Shown here: piece by piece, positions 16,876 to 25,185 of the stretch
Numbering within the stretch: the stretch's first letter is position 1
Layout: each line of letters starts with the position of its first letter
Assembly (NCBI GenBank): GCA_910577375.1
Contig: CAJTLT010000003.1
Span: forward strand, 124,001-188,000
DNA length: 64,000 nt
Direction of reading: 5' to 3'
From: an uncultured Christensenella sp.
GTDB lineage: Bacteria > Bacillota > Clostridia > Christensenellales > Borkfalkiaceae
The notes under the pieces: model-generated
Seen by the model: only the letters and a program-made list of their open reading frames with translations
Told to the model about the DNA's origin: nothing
The model's database searches: none
Made by a program: the position numbers and the translations under genes

Positions 16876-18228
16876 TTAAATTTTTACGGGGATAACGAAT
16901 ATGCCCTCGCCCGCCGCAAGCTTCAAATCAACCTTGTTATCTTTTACTTCGTAAATCTTTCTTTCGCCGCCGCGGTATACCACTGCGCGGTTAGCGTCTT
17001 TGAATTCAAAGCTTACAACGTCTTTCTGACCGTCTGCAGGGTCCGTGAAATTTGTTACCATAAGTCCCGCTCTTCCTTCTTTATCCTTGAACTGACCGAT
17101 AAGAGTATCCTGTGTGGCGGAAACCTTATTGGCACACGAAAGTTCTTTGAGTTCGGAATTGAAGTTAAAGCTGGGGTTGATATATTCGGGGTCGTCGGCG
17201 GTGTTTAACGTGCCGTTTAAGCCCATAATTCCTTCCCAGTCGAACGAAAGATACACATGGTCGAATTTGGAAATTTCTTCGTTTACTTCCTTAGCCATCT
17301 GATAATACTTGGTGGGTCTGCAGGAAACGTCGTTTTCAACGCAGCCGCCGCCGAAATTAAGGAAAGATTTACGGTAAGTAAACCAACTGAAACCTTTTAT
17401 GCCGAAGCACATATCGGTGTATACCTGGAACAGAAATTCCGATTTGTCTGAAATTTCGCGTTGGTTTGTAATACTGCCGGACGAACTGTAATTCTGTATG
17501 AACATATGGAATTCGGCGCCGTCCTCTCTGTGTTCCTTGGTTAAATCGGCGTAACAGCTCATATCATACAGCCAGTTCGTTTGCAGGCAGTTTCCGTCCG
17601 CCGAGCTTAAAAGCGGATATATGTCTGTCGACAAAATTTTTCTTCCGTTTATTTCCGACAAAACTTCGTCGTAAAGTTTGTTTACGTAATTGATGGTTGC
17701 GTCTAATTCCGTAGGCGATTTTGCGTGCCACATATCGCCGTTAACATATAAAGTTACGTCCTTTCCGTCGTAAATCTCGTTAAGACGTTTAATACGCGAC
17801 GCTACATCGGGGAAAACGTTTTCGTAAGGTTCGTCCCAAACGTTAATCATATCCACAGCGGGATATATACTGTAATCTGTTTCGTCAAGCTCAACGCCGT
17901 CTGTATTTGCAAGCGAGGTATCCATGCCGACTATCGCTTTAAGCCCTGCCTTTTCACAGTTAACAAGCTGGTCGGTGAAAGCCTTTGTTCCCCTCTTTGC
18001 CATTACGCCGTCTATAAACATATGAGTAAGCCCCATATCGGCGGCAAACTTATAATCGGCTTCCGTATTTATAGGGGGGTCCCAGCCTCCAATCCACATA
18101 TACTGGTTGTTTTCATACTCGGGATATTGTTCGTCCGCGGAAGAGCCTCCGTTTGAACAGCCCGTAAAAGATAATGCGGTAACGCCCGCAAGTATCAGCG
18201 CCAAAGCCGACTTTTTGCCGAACTTCAT
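16876..18228 (-). CDS. Lipoprotein with a TIM-barrel-like glycosidase-type domain
   Basis: 450 residues; signal peptide with lipobox FTGC (Cys 24). The mature start YMWIGGWDPPINTEADYKFA, then GLTHMFIDGVM, IVGMDTSL, DMINVWDEPYENVF, YVNGDMW and DIYPLL follow the alternating pattern of a (beta/alpha)8 barrel. The Glu in WDEP lies where the acid/base of clan GH-A enzymes lies. A C-terminal beta domain ends DLKLAAGEGIFVIPVKI. Either an extracellular glycosidase of a family I do not recognise or a catalytically dead binding protein. Co-transcribed with the ABC importer; a structured spacer precedes it. Confidence 0.6.
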   Translation of the reverse strand: MKFGKKSALALILAGVTALSFTGCSNGGSSADEQYPEYENNQYMWIGGWDPPINTEADYKFAADMGLTHMFIDGVMAKRGTKAFTDQLVNCEKAGLKAIVGMDTSLANTDGVELDETDYSIYPAVDMINVWDEPYENVFPDVASRIKRLNEIYDGKDVTLYVNGDMWHAKSPTELDATINYVNKLYDEVLSEINGRKILSTDIYPLLSSADGNCLQTNWLYDMSCYADLTKEHREDGAEFHMFIQNYSSSGSITNQREISDKSEFLFQVYTDMCFGIKGFSWFTYRKSFLNFGGGCVENDVSCRPTKYYQMAKEVNEEISKFDHVYLSFDWEGIMGLNGTLNTADDPEYINPSFNFNSELKELSCANKVSATQDTLIGQFKDKEGRAGLMVTNFTDPADGQKDVVSFEFKDANRAVVYRGGERKIYEVKDNKVDLKLAAGEGIFVIPVKI

Positions 18229-18259
18229 ACTTTCCTCCTAAAAATTTTTTATTTATGCC

Positions 18260-18327
18260 GGTAAACGTTTTTGTAAGGAGGTTACTCCTTACATCGGGCG
18301 CATAAAAATATGCGCCGAAAATTTACC
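18260..18327 (-). other. Structured intercistronic RNA element
   Basis: Outer arms GGTAAA (18260-18265) and TTTACC (18322-18327) enclose two perfect hairpins: TGTAAGGAG/CTCCTTACA with loop GTTA (18272-18293) and GGCGCATA/TATGCGCC with loop AAAA (18297-18316). There is no long T run, so it is not a plain terminator. It may stabilise or cleave the mRNA between permease and lipoprotein genes. Confidence 0.7.
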
Positions 18328-18339
18328 GTAATTTTTTTA

Positions 18340-19218
18340 TTAACCTTTTATTCCGCCTACGCTCATCGATTCCATCATCGTGTTCTGGAAGCATACAAAC
18401 AGCACTATAACCGGAATAACGCTTATAATCAGTCCCGCAAACAATACCGGATAATTTATTCCCCTTGTCATTTCAAGCTGGAATATATAAAGACCGGAAG
18501 AAAGCGTCGGATACGATTGCATAAACAGCGTGGGGAACATATAGTCGTTCCAGCGGTTTACAACCGCAACTATGAACAGCGAACCTATTACGGGCAACGC
18601 CTGCGGAAGCATTACTCTGAAAAATACTTTAAAGTGGCTTGCTCCGTCAATAAATCCCGCTTCCGCATAAGTCCACGACAACGTTCTGAAGAACGAAAAC
18701 AGAACTATAAACTCGAACCCGAAACCCGCCGCGGCGGTAATAATAATAAACGGACTGTCTATAATTTTCAAAGTATCGTAAACTCGGTACTGCGACGGAA
18801 ACGAACCTACTATAGGAATCATCATTGTGATAATCGCAATCGCGTAAATCACGTTTCTGCCTGGAAATTTATATTTTGCAACCACATACGACGTTACCGA
18901 AGAAGTAAACACCGTTAAAAGCGCGCCTCCGCACGAATACCAGATTGAATTCCAAAACATTCCGAACATATTGGTTTCGTTTGCCTGTACCGCTGTAAAC
19001 GCCGTTACATAGTTCGAAAACAGCCATTCTTTGGGCAGACTGTTTACGTCCTGATTAAATTCGACCTGCGATTTAAGCGAAGCGTTCACCGCCCAAAGCA
19101 TCGCGAAAAACAGAGTGAATACGTAAAGCGCAAACAGCACGAATACGATTATTTTCGCAACGAGGTAATCTTTGCTCGTATGCTGAAAGCTTCTTCTTAC
19201 AGAAATCATTTTTCTCAT
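18340..19218 (-). CDS. Carbohydrate ABC transporter permease, MalG type
   Basis: 292 residues with six predicted membrane spans. The cytoplasmic EAA loop reads EAGFIDGASHFKVFFRVMLPQALPV, the coupling site for the ATPase. The C-terminus (NTMMESMSVGGIKG) is typical of the MalG/LacG/ChiG class. AAGGAG precedes the ATG at 19218. It works with the permease encoded 12 bases upstream and with an ATPase encoded elsewhere, probably the one at 26505. Confidence 0.95.
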   Translation of the reverse strand: MRKMISVRRSFQHTSKDYLVAKIIVFVLFALYVFTLFFAMLWAVNASLKSQVEFNQDVNSLPKEWLFSNYVTAFTAVQANETNMFGMFWNSIWYSCGGALLTVFTSSVTSYVVAKYKFPGRNVIYAIAIITMMIPIVGSFPSQYRVYDTLKIIDSPFIIITAAAGFGFEFIVLFSFFRTLSWTYAEAGFIDGASHFKVFFRVMLPQALPVIGSLFIVAVVNRWNDYMFPTLFMQSYPTLSSGLYIFQLEMTRGINYPVLFAGLIISVIPVIVLFVCFQNTMMESMSVGGIKG

Positions 19219-19229
19219 TGCGGCGCTCC

Positions 19230-20252
19230 TTAATAAGTGACCTTGGGGTCTAATTTGTTAAGCAACCAGCGGGTTACGAACACGATGGGAACGCTTACAA
19301 ACGTAAAGAACATACCGACCGCCGCGGGATAATTCAAATCCACGCCCTTTTGCGTCTGGCGGTATATCCAGAAAGAAAGCGTCATCGTCGCCGGATTATC
19401 CACTTCGACTCCCGCGCCCGCAAACAAAAGTATGGGGCCCGTGCTGTTGAAAATGGAAGTAATCAAAAGAATAAGCGTGGTTGAAAGCGTCGGCCATACC
19501 ATCGGCAGAACTATCTGCGTAAGCTCTCTGTACCAGGGAACTCCGTCAAGCGCGGCAGCCTCCATAACCTCTTTGGGGACGCGGCTCATCGCGCTCTGAT
19601 ACAAAAGCATATTTACGCCCAGCCCCGTCCATACGGTATAAGCGATAATCGTTCCGGTAGCCGTTGCGTCGTCTGTTAAAAGCGGCGGAACGCGCACCCC
19701 GAAAAGCGATAAAAACATATCCAGAGGTCCGCCGTATTCGATTAATTCTTTATAAATCGTAACGAACAGAACCGCGCTTATTATCGAAGGCAAAAAGAAT
19801 ACCACCCTGAAAAACTTGTAGCCCCATATTTTTTTATACAGAAAATAAGCGACTATAAACGAAACGGGTATCATACATATTCCCGCCGTAAAGTATTTAA
19901 GGGTATTCTTCAACGCGGAAATTACCATCGAAGAAGGGTTGCTCCACTCGCTGAAAAATCTTTCAAAATTGTAAAGCGACCATTTAAACAGTTCTCCGCC
20001 GTCGTCTGCGTATCCGTCGAACTCCTGAAAAGCCATAAATATGGAGTTTGAATTTATCCATATGTAAAATATGGCGAACTGAACCAGAGGCAGCAAAAGC
20101 ATTCCATAGCAAAAAATGTATTCGGAAATTTTGCGTCTTGAAATCTTTTTCTTCTTGGTTTCCTTCGGCTGCAAATTGTTATTTTCCGCGTCTGTTTCGT
20201 TTTCAATGTTTTCCGCATTCAGTTCCGCAGTCAAAATATCCGTTTGTTCCAC
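19230..20252 (-). CDS. Carbohydrate ABC transporter permease, MalF type
   Basis: 340 residues starting at a GTG (20252) behind AGGGGGAAAG. A charged, Asn/Glu-rich cytoplasmic tail of about 40 residues precedes the first span. The EAA loop reads EAAALDGVPWYRELTQIVLPMVWPT. Membrane partner of the MalG-type permease. It lies between the GH2 gene and its partner in one transcript. Confidence 0.95.
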   Translation of the reverse strand: MEQTDILTAELNAENIENETDAENNNLQPKETKKKKISRRKISEYIFCYGMLLLPLVQFAIFYIWINSNSIFMAFQEFDGYADDGGELFKWSLYNFERFFSEWSNPSSMVISALKNTLKYFTAGICMIPVSFIVAYFLYKKIWGYKFFRVVFFLPSIISAVLFVTIYKELIEYGGPLDMFLSLFGVRVPPLLTDDATATGTIIAYTVWTGLGVNMLLYQSAMSRVPKEVMEAAALDGVPWYRELTQIVLPMVWPTLSTTLILLITSIFNSTGPILLFAGAGVEVDNPATMTLSFWIYRQTQKGVDLNYPAAVGMFFTFVSVPIVFVTRWLLNKLDPKVTY

Positions 20253-20270
20253 TCGCTTTCCCCCTTGTTT

Positions 20271-21980
20271 TTATTTTTCTATCGCCGCCGCAAGTTTGTT
20301 GCAATCGGCAATTTCTTTCAAAGTTTTATCGCTGAACTTGCTTTTTCTGTCATAGAAAAACAAACCGTTCTGCTCCTGCTCCACGTCGTATAACTGCGTA
20401 TAACAAAATCCGCTTATTTTATCGCAGAAAAGATAAGATTTAGTCATTTCCAGATATTCCGCGAGGAAGTCATCTTCCGTGTTAAACGTATGATATCCCC
20501 AGCTTTTGCCCTTTCCGGCGTAAGCCATTCCGCCGTATTCGCTCGCGATTAGCGGCAGCTTTCCGTCGTACGGAACATTTTCCTGCGCGGCTGCCGGCGC
20601 GAACGTTTTATCCATTGTCAAAAGGTCGGAATTTTTTATATCGTCCACAAACTTCAAAGTTTTTTCGCTCAAATGATAATTGTGGAAATCGAAAATATCG
20701 GTAAACCTGCCGTGATATCCGCCGCTTGTATCAACGCAAGGACGCGTCGGGTCAAGCGTTTTCGTAGCCGAATACGCCGCCTCCACAAAACGGATATCCC
20801 TTATAAGCTTGTTGTTTTCAAGGTCTTCCCATACCTCGTTCAGCGGGCACCAGATTATTATCGAAGGGTGGTTGAAATACTGTTCTATAACCTCGCACCA
20901 CTGCGAAACGAAAGTACCCAGAGAAGCCACGGTATCGTATTTCATTCCCCAGCTCGGGAACTCGCCCCATACAAGATAACCAGCTTTGTCGCTTTCATAA
21001 AGATATCTTTGCTCGAATACCTTTTGATGAAGCCTTGCTCCGTTGAAACCAAGCGACATAGAAAGCTTTATATCTTTTTCAAACTGCGAGGCTTCTTTGG
21101 CGGTGTAAATGCCGTCTTCATAGTATCCCTGGTCAAGCACAAGGCGCTGGAACACGCTTTTGCCGTTTATTTTGAATTTTCTTCCGTTATACGAAACCGT
21201 ACGCAATCCGAAATAGCTGTAAACCTTATCGTTGCCGAAAATTATTTCAACGTCGTACAAATTGCCTTTGCCGACTTCCCATAAACGTATATCGGAAAGA
21301 GGAATTTCAAAAACCCGACGGTATTCACAATCGCCCTCCGCAAAACCGACGGCTTTACCATCGAAAAACACGTTCACTCGCACGTTTCCGCAACCGGAAA
21401 CAAACACTTCCGCTTTTACGCATTTATTTTCCGCGTCGGGATAAAACTTTACGCATTTTATGTAATCTTTCGGGGTTTTCTCAAGCCACACCGTTTGCCA
21501 GATTCCCGTTGTGCGGGTATAAAAACAATCGTGCGGTTCGGGTTCTTTGCTCTGCTTTCCGCTCGGTATATTTTCTTTTATATCGTCGTGAACGGCTACC
21601 GTAATTCTGTTTTCGCCAACAACCGCGAACGGCGCGATATCAACCTCGAACGCGGTATATCCCCCCGTATGCTTTAAGGCGAATTTACCGTTAACATAAA
21701 CCTTTGCAACGTAATCGACTGCACCGAAATGCAAAACAAGTCTTTCAGCCAAATCCTCTTTCGTCAAGGTAATAATTCTGGAGTAAATGCAGTCGGTTAT
21801 ATAATCCGTATCGCCTATGCCCGACAATACAGATTCGGGACAAAAAGGAACTTCTATTTCCCCCGTTAAAGCGGGGTCTGCCGCATTTTTGCATTTGCCT
21901 TTGCCGAATTCCCATAATCCGTTCAGGCATATGTAAGAGTCGCGTTTAAATTGTGGATTGGGATGTTCGTTTCTGTACAT
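20271..21980 (-). CDS. Glycoside hydrolase family 2 (beta-glycosidase)
   Basis: 569 residues, no signal peptide, so it acts on imported sugar. Jelly-roll domain at about 10-165 (RDSYICLNGLWEFGKGK), Ig-like domain at about 170-265, then the barrel. Acid/base Glu 382 lies in HPSIIIWCPLNEVWED and nucleophile Glu 481 in PLIASEYGG. The length matches short beta-glucuronidase or beta-galactosidase-like members with three domains. The substrate cannot be read. First gene of the operon; GAAAGGA precedes the ATG, and its promoter carries the shared GGAA-type motif. Confidence 0.93.
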   Translation of the reverse strand: MYRNEHPNPQFKRDSYICLNGLWEFGKGKCKNAADPALTGEIEVPFCPESVLSGIGDTDYITDCIYSRIITLTKEDLAERLVLHFGAVDYVAKVYVNGKFALKHTGGYTAFEVDIAPFAVVGENRITVAVHDDIKENIPSGKQSKEPEPHDCFYTRTTGIWQTVWLEKTPKDYIKCVKFYPDAENKCVKAEVFVSGCGNVRVNVFFDGKAVGFAEGDCEYRRVFEIPLSDIRLWEVGKGNLYDVEIIFGNDKVYSYFGLRTVSYNGRKFKINGKSVFQRLVLDQGYYEDGIYTAKEASQFEKDIKLSMSLGFNGARLHQKVFEQRYLYESDKAGYLVWGEFPSWGMKYDTVASLGTFVSQWCEVIEQYFNHPSIIIWCPLNEVWEDLENNKLIRDIRFVEAAYSATKTLDPTRPCVDTSGGYHGRFTDIFDFHNYHLSEKTLKFVDDIKNSDLLTMDKTFAPAAAQENVPYDGKLPLIASEYGGMAYAGKGKSWGYHTFNTEDDFLAEYLEMTKSYLFCDKISGFCYTQLYDVEQEQNGLFFYDRKSKFSDKTLKEIADCNKLAAAIEK

Positions 21981-22009
21981 TTTTTGTTCCTTTCGTTAAT
22001 TTCATAATT

Positions 22010-22038
22010 ATTGTATCAAATGACTAATTGTATTACAA
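22010..22038 (-). promoter_or_regulatory. Promoter of the GH2/ABC operon with overlapping palindrome
   Basis: TTGTAA (22038-22033), 17 bp, TACAAT (22015-22010). The palindrome ATTGTATTACAAT (22027-22039) covers the -35 box and is a candidate operator for the divergent ArsR-type regulator. Confidence 0.65.
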
Positions 22039-22048
22039 TACTAAGGGC

Positions 22049-22086
22049 GCTTCCACTTTCTTACTGTTTGTTTGCGCGCAACTTCC
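22049..22086 (-). promoter_or_regulatory. GGAA-N28-GGAAGC regulatory motif, copy A
   Basis: On the minus strand GGAA, 28 bases and GGAAGC, ending 10 bp before the -35 box of the GH2 operon. The same layout recurs at 27813-27850 and 29962-29999; the core AAACAAACAGT is shared with copy B. Confidence 0.7.
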
Positions 22087-22199
22087 AAATTGTTGAAGCG
22101 ATAATAAACTTTTACGCCGCTTTAATACAAGAAAAAGTTTAATTTTCAACAGAATATCAACGTTTTACAAATAAGCTTCCATTTTTCGGAAACAAATAA

Positions 22200-22228
22200 T
22201 TGATTAGCCGCAAATCTTGTGCTATAAT
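22200..22228 (+). promoter_or_regulatory. Promoter of the ArsR-type regulator
   Basis: TTGATT (22200-22205), 17 bp, TATAAT (22223-22228) on the plus strand, 30 bases before the start codon. Confidence 0.8.
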
Positions 22229-22258
22229 CGTTTTACCCCATATTAAAAGAGGTTGACT

Positions 22259-23206
22259 ATGGCAAACGTGAGTTCGGAAAAACATTTCAATTTAAAAATA
22301 GACAAGCCGTCGGACCATGAATCGATTGCAAAAATCGCACGCGCTCTGTCCGTTGACGTAAGACTCGAAATCCTTAAATATCTGCTTAACCGTTCCGTCA
22401 GCCTTTCGGAAATTTCTAAAAACCTCAACATACCGATTTCCAGCGTTTCGCGCCATATAGACATACTCGAAGACGCAGGACTTGTGGTAATAAGCTATCA
22501 GCCCGGGCTAAAAGGTCACACAAAATTTTGCGCTCAAGCCGTTCTCGACGTCAAAATTTCACTTATAGCCAACAAACTTGACAGCAAGCTTAAATCTATT
22601 ATTACGGAAATGCCCGTAGGAATGTATTCCGACTGCAAAGTAAGCGCGCCGTGCGGAATGGTCGGCAAAGAAGCCAACCTCGGACAGTTTGACGACACGC
22701 AGATTTTCTATTCCCCGCTAAGGGCGCAGGCGGAATGTCTTTGGTTCAAATCGGGGTATGTAACCTATATGTTCTCATCCCCGCAAAAGGATTACGAAAC
22801 AAGGCAAAGAATAAGCTTTTCTCTTGAGGTTTGTTCGGATACCATTTATTACAACAATAACTGGCCGTCCGACATAACCGTAAAAATAAACGGTTTTGAA
22901 ATTCTAACGTTCACTTCCCCTGGTAACTTCGGCGGAAAGCGCGGGCGGTTAACCCCCGAATATTGGCCGATTACAAGCTCACAGTTCGGTCAATTGAAAA
23001 AAATTTCAGTCGACAAAAACGGAGTTTATCTCGACAACGTTTTTATCCACAAACACATTACGTTCGACGATTTGCACCTCTTCGATAAAGATTCCATTTC
23101 TTTTACAATAGGAGTTAAAGACGACGCGGAGCATTGCGGCGGAATAAGTATTTTCGGGAAAAACTTCGGGGATTTCGGTCAGGCGATTATAATGAAAATT
23201 TCATAA
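22259..23206 (+). CDS. ArsR-type winged-helix regulator with a large C-terminal domain
   Basis: 315 residues from the ATG at 22259 (AAAGAGG six bases upstream). Residues about 20-85 form an ArsR-like winged helix: VDVRLEILKYLLNRSVSLSEISKNL, then IPISSVSRHIDILEDAGLV. The remaining 200 residues, beginning near SDCKVSAPCGMVG, look like a beta-rich ligand-sensing domain with many aromatic residues (WPSDITVKINGFEI, PEYWPITSSQFG), unlike metal-sensing ArsR proteins of about 100 residues. Divergent from the glycan operon, so probably its local regulator, with a sugar as likely effector (inference). Confidence 0.85.
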   Translation: MANVSSEKHFNLKIDKPSDHESIAKIARALSVDVRLEILKYLLNRSVSLSEISKNLNIPISSVSRHIDILEDAGLVVISYQPGLKGHTKFCAQAVLDVKISLIANKLDSKLKSIITEMPVGMYSDCKVSAPCGMVGKEANLGQFDDTQIFYSPLRAQAECLWFKSGYVTYMFSSPQKDYETRQRISFSLEVCSDTIYYNNNWPSDITVKINGFEILTFTSPGNFGGKRGRLTPEYWPITSSQFGQLKKISVDKNGVYLDNVFIHKHITFDDLHLFDKDSISFTIGVKDDAEHCGGISIFGKNFGDFGQAIIMKIS

Positions 23207-23250
23207 AATAAATCCGTCGGCGGGTTGATACCCGCCGACGGATTTATTTT
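23206..23250. terminator. Bidirectional terminator between convergent genes
   Basis: A near-perfect 19-bp palindromic stem (AAATAAATCCGTCGGCGGG with its complement) around TTGATA separates the regulator from nagA and serves both. Confidence 0.9.
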
Positions 23251-23272
23251 ATCCGCGAAAAAACAACTGCCG

Positions 23273-24415
23273 TTAATCCGCAATATATACGATTTCTCCG
23301 CCTACAACCGTTAAAACCACGTTGAACGCTTCGTCAAGCAAAGTAAAATCGGCAACGGCCCATTGTTTTATTACTCCGTATTCGTTTTCAAGCCCGAGAT
23401 TTTTTGCGGGATTGTACGTTGCGCAATCCAAAGCGCGTTCTGTAGGGCAGCCGCACTTTTCAACAAGATTTTTAACCGCCTTATTCATTTTAAGAACGCT
23501 TCCCGCAAGCGTTCCGTCTTCCAGCCTTGCCTCGCCGTCTTTCACGTAAACGGTATGTCCGCCCAATTCGGATATGCCGTCCGCCCCGCCTTTTGCCCGC
23601 ATAGCGTCGGTTATAAGCACAACCTTGTCATACGGTTTGTTTTTTAAAAGTAATTTTACGGCGGGAACTGAAACGTGTACCGTATCCGCAATCAGCTCGC
23701 AGCAAAGCGCATCGGATAACAGCGCCGCCCCGACAACGCCTATTTCTCTGTGACGGAAAGGAGATTGCGCGTTAAATGTATGCGTAACGCACGAAAGCCC
23801 CAAACCAACCGCGTCGGCAACTTGTTTTCCGCTTGCACCGCTGTGCCCGACAGAAACTGTAGCTCCGCAGCTTTTGATATGCTTTATAAGCTGTTCCGCC
23901 CCCTCTTGTTCGGGCGCGAGAGTAACCAATCTGATATTATTTCCCGACTCTGCCGAAAGCGCCGAAAACACTTCCGCCGAAGGATTTAAAATATGTTCTT
24001 TAGACTGCGCGCCGATATACTTTTCCGAAATAAACGGACCTTCCAGATGCGCGCCCAAAACACGCGCTCCGCGCCCGCGTTTGAAACCTGCTACGGCTTT
24101 GAGAGCTTTTTCTGTTTCCGCGGCTGGGCGAGTCATCGTTGTAGCCAGAAAAGAAGTTGTTCCCTCTTTTACAAGCGTTTCGGATATAATCGACAAAGCC
24201 TCCCGCGTTCCGTCCATAACGTCCGCGCCGCCCGCGCCGTGGATATGCTCGTCGATAAACCCCGCAGTCAGCAAACAATCCCCCGTTTCAATTATAGGCT
24301 TAACGCTTTGAGACGGCGGTGAAATCCGCGCTATTCTTCCGTTTTTTATACCTATATCCGCACGGATAATTCCTTTGCCGCGGATATAAACCTTTACGTT
24401 TGCAAATCCCTTCAT
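23273..24415 (-). CDS. nagA: N-acetylglucosamine-6-phosphate deacetylase
   Basis: 380 residues. Removes acetate from GlcNAc-6-phosphate. The amidohydrolase metal motif is GFIDEHIHGAGG. Further marks are AHLEGPFIS, the VGHSGAS and VTHTFNAQSPF segments, and LITDAMRAKG with the catalytic Asp. The ATG overlaps nagB by four bases, so the pair is coupled. Together they turn GlcNAc-6-P into fructose-6-P and point to an amino-sugar substrate for the nearby importer. Confidence 0.97.
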   Translation of the reverse strand: MKGFANVKVYIRGKGIIRADIGIKNGRIARISPPSQSVKPIIETGDCLLTAGFIDEHIHGAGGADVMDGTREALSIISETLVKEGTTSFLATTMTRPAAETEKALKAVAGFKRGRGARVLGAHLEGPFISEKYIGAQSKEHILNPSAEVFSALSAESGNNIRLVTLAPEQEGAEQLIKHIKSCGATVSVGHSGASGKQVADAVGLGLSCVTHTFNAQSPFRHREIGVVGAALLSDALCCELIADTVHVSVPAVKLLLKNKPYDKVVLITDAMRAKGGADGISELGGHTVYVKDGEARLEDGTLAGSVLKMNKAVKNLVEKCGCPTERALDCATYNPAKNLGLENEYGVIKQWAVADFTLLDEAFNVVLTVVGGEIVYIAD

Positions 24416-25134
24416 AACCGCGCCGCCGCTTCTTTATCAGCTATCAATATACAATCGGGGTGCAGTTGAAGTATGCTTGCGGGCAGACTTTCCGTTATTT
24501 CTCCCTTTACTGCGCCGTAAACCGCGTCCGCCTTGTTAGCGCCGCTTGCAAGAACAAGTATCTTTTTTGCCCGCATAATATTTTTAGGTCCCATTGTATA
24601 CGCTTTGACGGGCACGTCCTCTATATTGTCAAACAACCGAGCGTTATCGCGTATAGTGCTTTCTGCAAGCTTAACAACGTGGACCTCTGTACCGAACAGC
24701 GTAAAAGGCTCGTTAAACGCTATGTGCCCGTTGCTTCCAAGCCCCAAAAGCTGTATATCCTGCTGTAATCCGCTTAAAACTTCGTTGTATCTTTCACATT
24801 CTTTTTCTGCGTCGGGCGCGGAACCGTTTTCTATGTAAGTATTTTTCAAATCCACGTCCAAACCGTTGAAAAGATTTTCCCTCATAAAACTTGCGTAGCT
24901 GTTTTTGTCGCTGCCGTCAAGCCCGACGTATTCGTCAAGGTTTACCGTTTTTATATTTTTATAGCTCGTACCGTTTGCCTTAAAATCTTCCTTCATTTTG
25001 CCGTAAAGTCCCAACGGCGTAGTCCCCGTTGCAAGTCCGAGAACCGCGTCGGGCTTGTTTTTTACCGTTTCAACCATTATTTCAAACGCCTTTCGGCTCA
25101 TCTCTTCATAGTCTTCCGTAATTATAACTTTCAT
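24412..25134 (-). CDS. nagB: Glucosamine-6-phosphate deaminase
   Basis: About 240 residues from the ATG at 25134, where GGAGAAA precedes the start; an upstream in-frame start at 25185 lacks a site and would run through a terminator hairpin. Conserved segments are LGLATGTTPLGLY, VNLDEYVGLDGSDKNSY and LLGLGSNGHIAFNEP, the last with the catalytic acid/base residues. Produces fructose-6-phosphate and ammonia. Confidence 0.97.
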   Translation of the reverse strand: MKVIITEDYEEMSRKAFEIMVETVKNKPDAVLGLATGTTPLGLYGKMKEDFKANGTSYKNIKTVNLDEYVGLDGSDKNSYASFMRENLFNGLDVDLKNTYIENGSAPDAEKECERYNEVLSGLQQDIQLLGLGSNGHIAFNEPFTLFGTEVHVVKLAESTIRDNARLFDNIEDVPVKAYTMGPKNIMRAKKILVLASGANKADAVYGAVKGEITESLPASILQLHPDCILIADKEAAARL

Positions 25135-25147
25135 ATGCTTTCTCCGT

Positions 25148-25177
25148 AAAAAAATCCCCGCACTGTACGGGCGGGGA
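25148..25177 (-). terminator. Terminator between the DUF1189-like gene and nagB
   Basis: On the minus strand TCCCCGC pairs with GCGGGGA around a nine-base loop and is followed by seven T residues, ahead of the nagB start. It would limit read-through from the ATPase promoter into nagBA, or act as an attenuator. Confidence 0.7.
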
Positions 25178-25185
25178 AACTTCAT

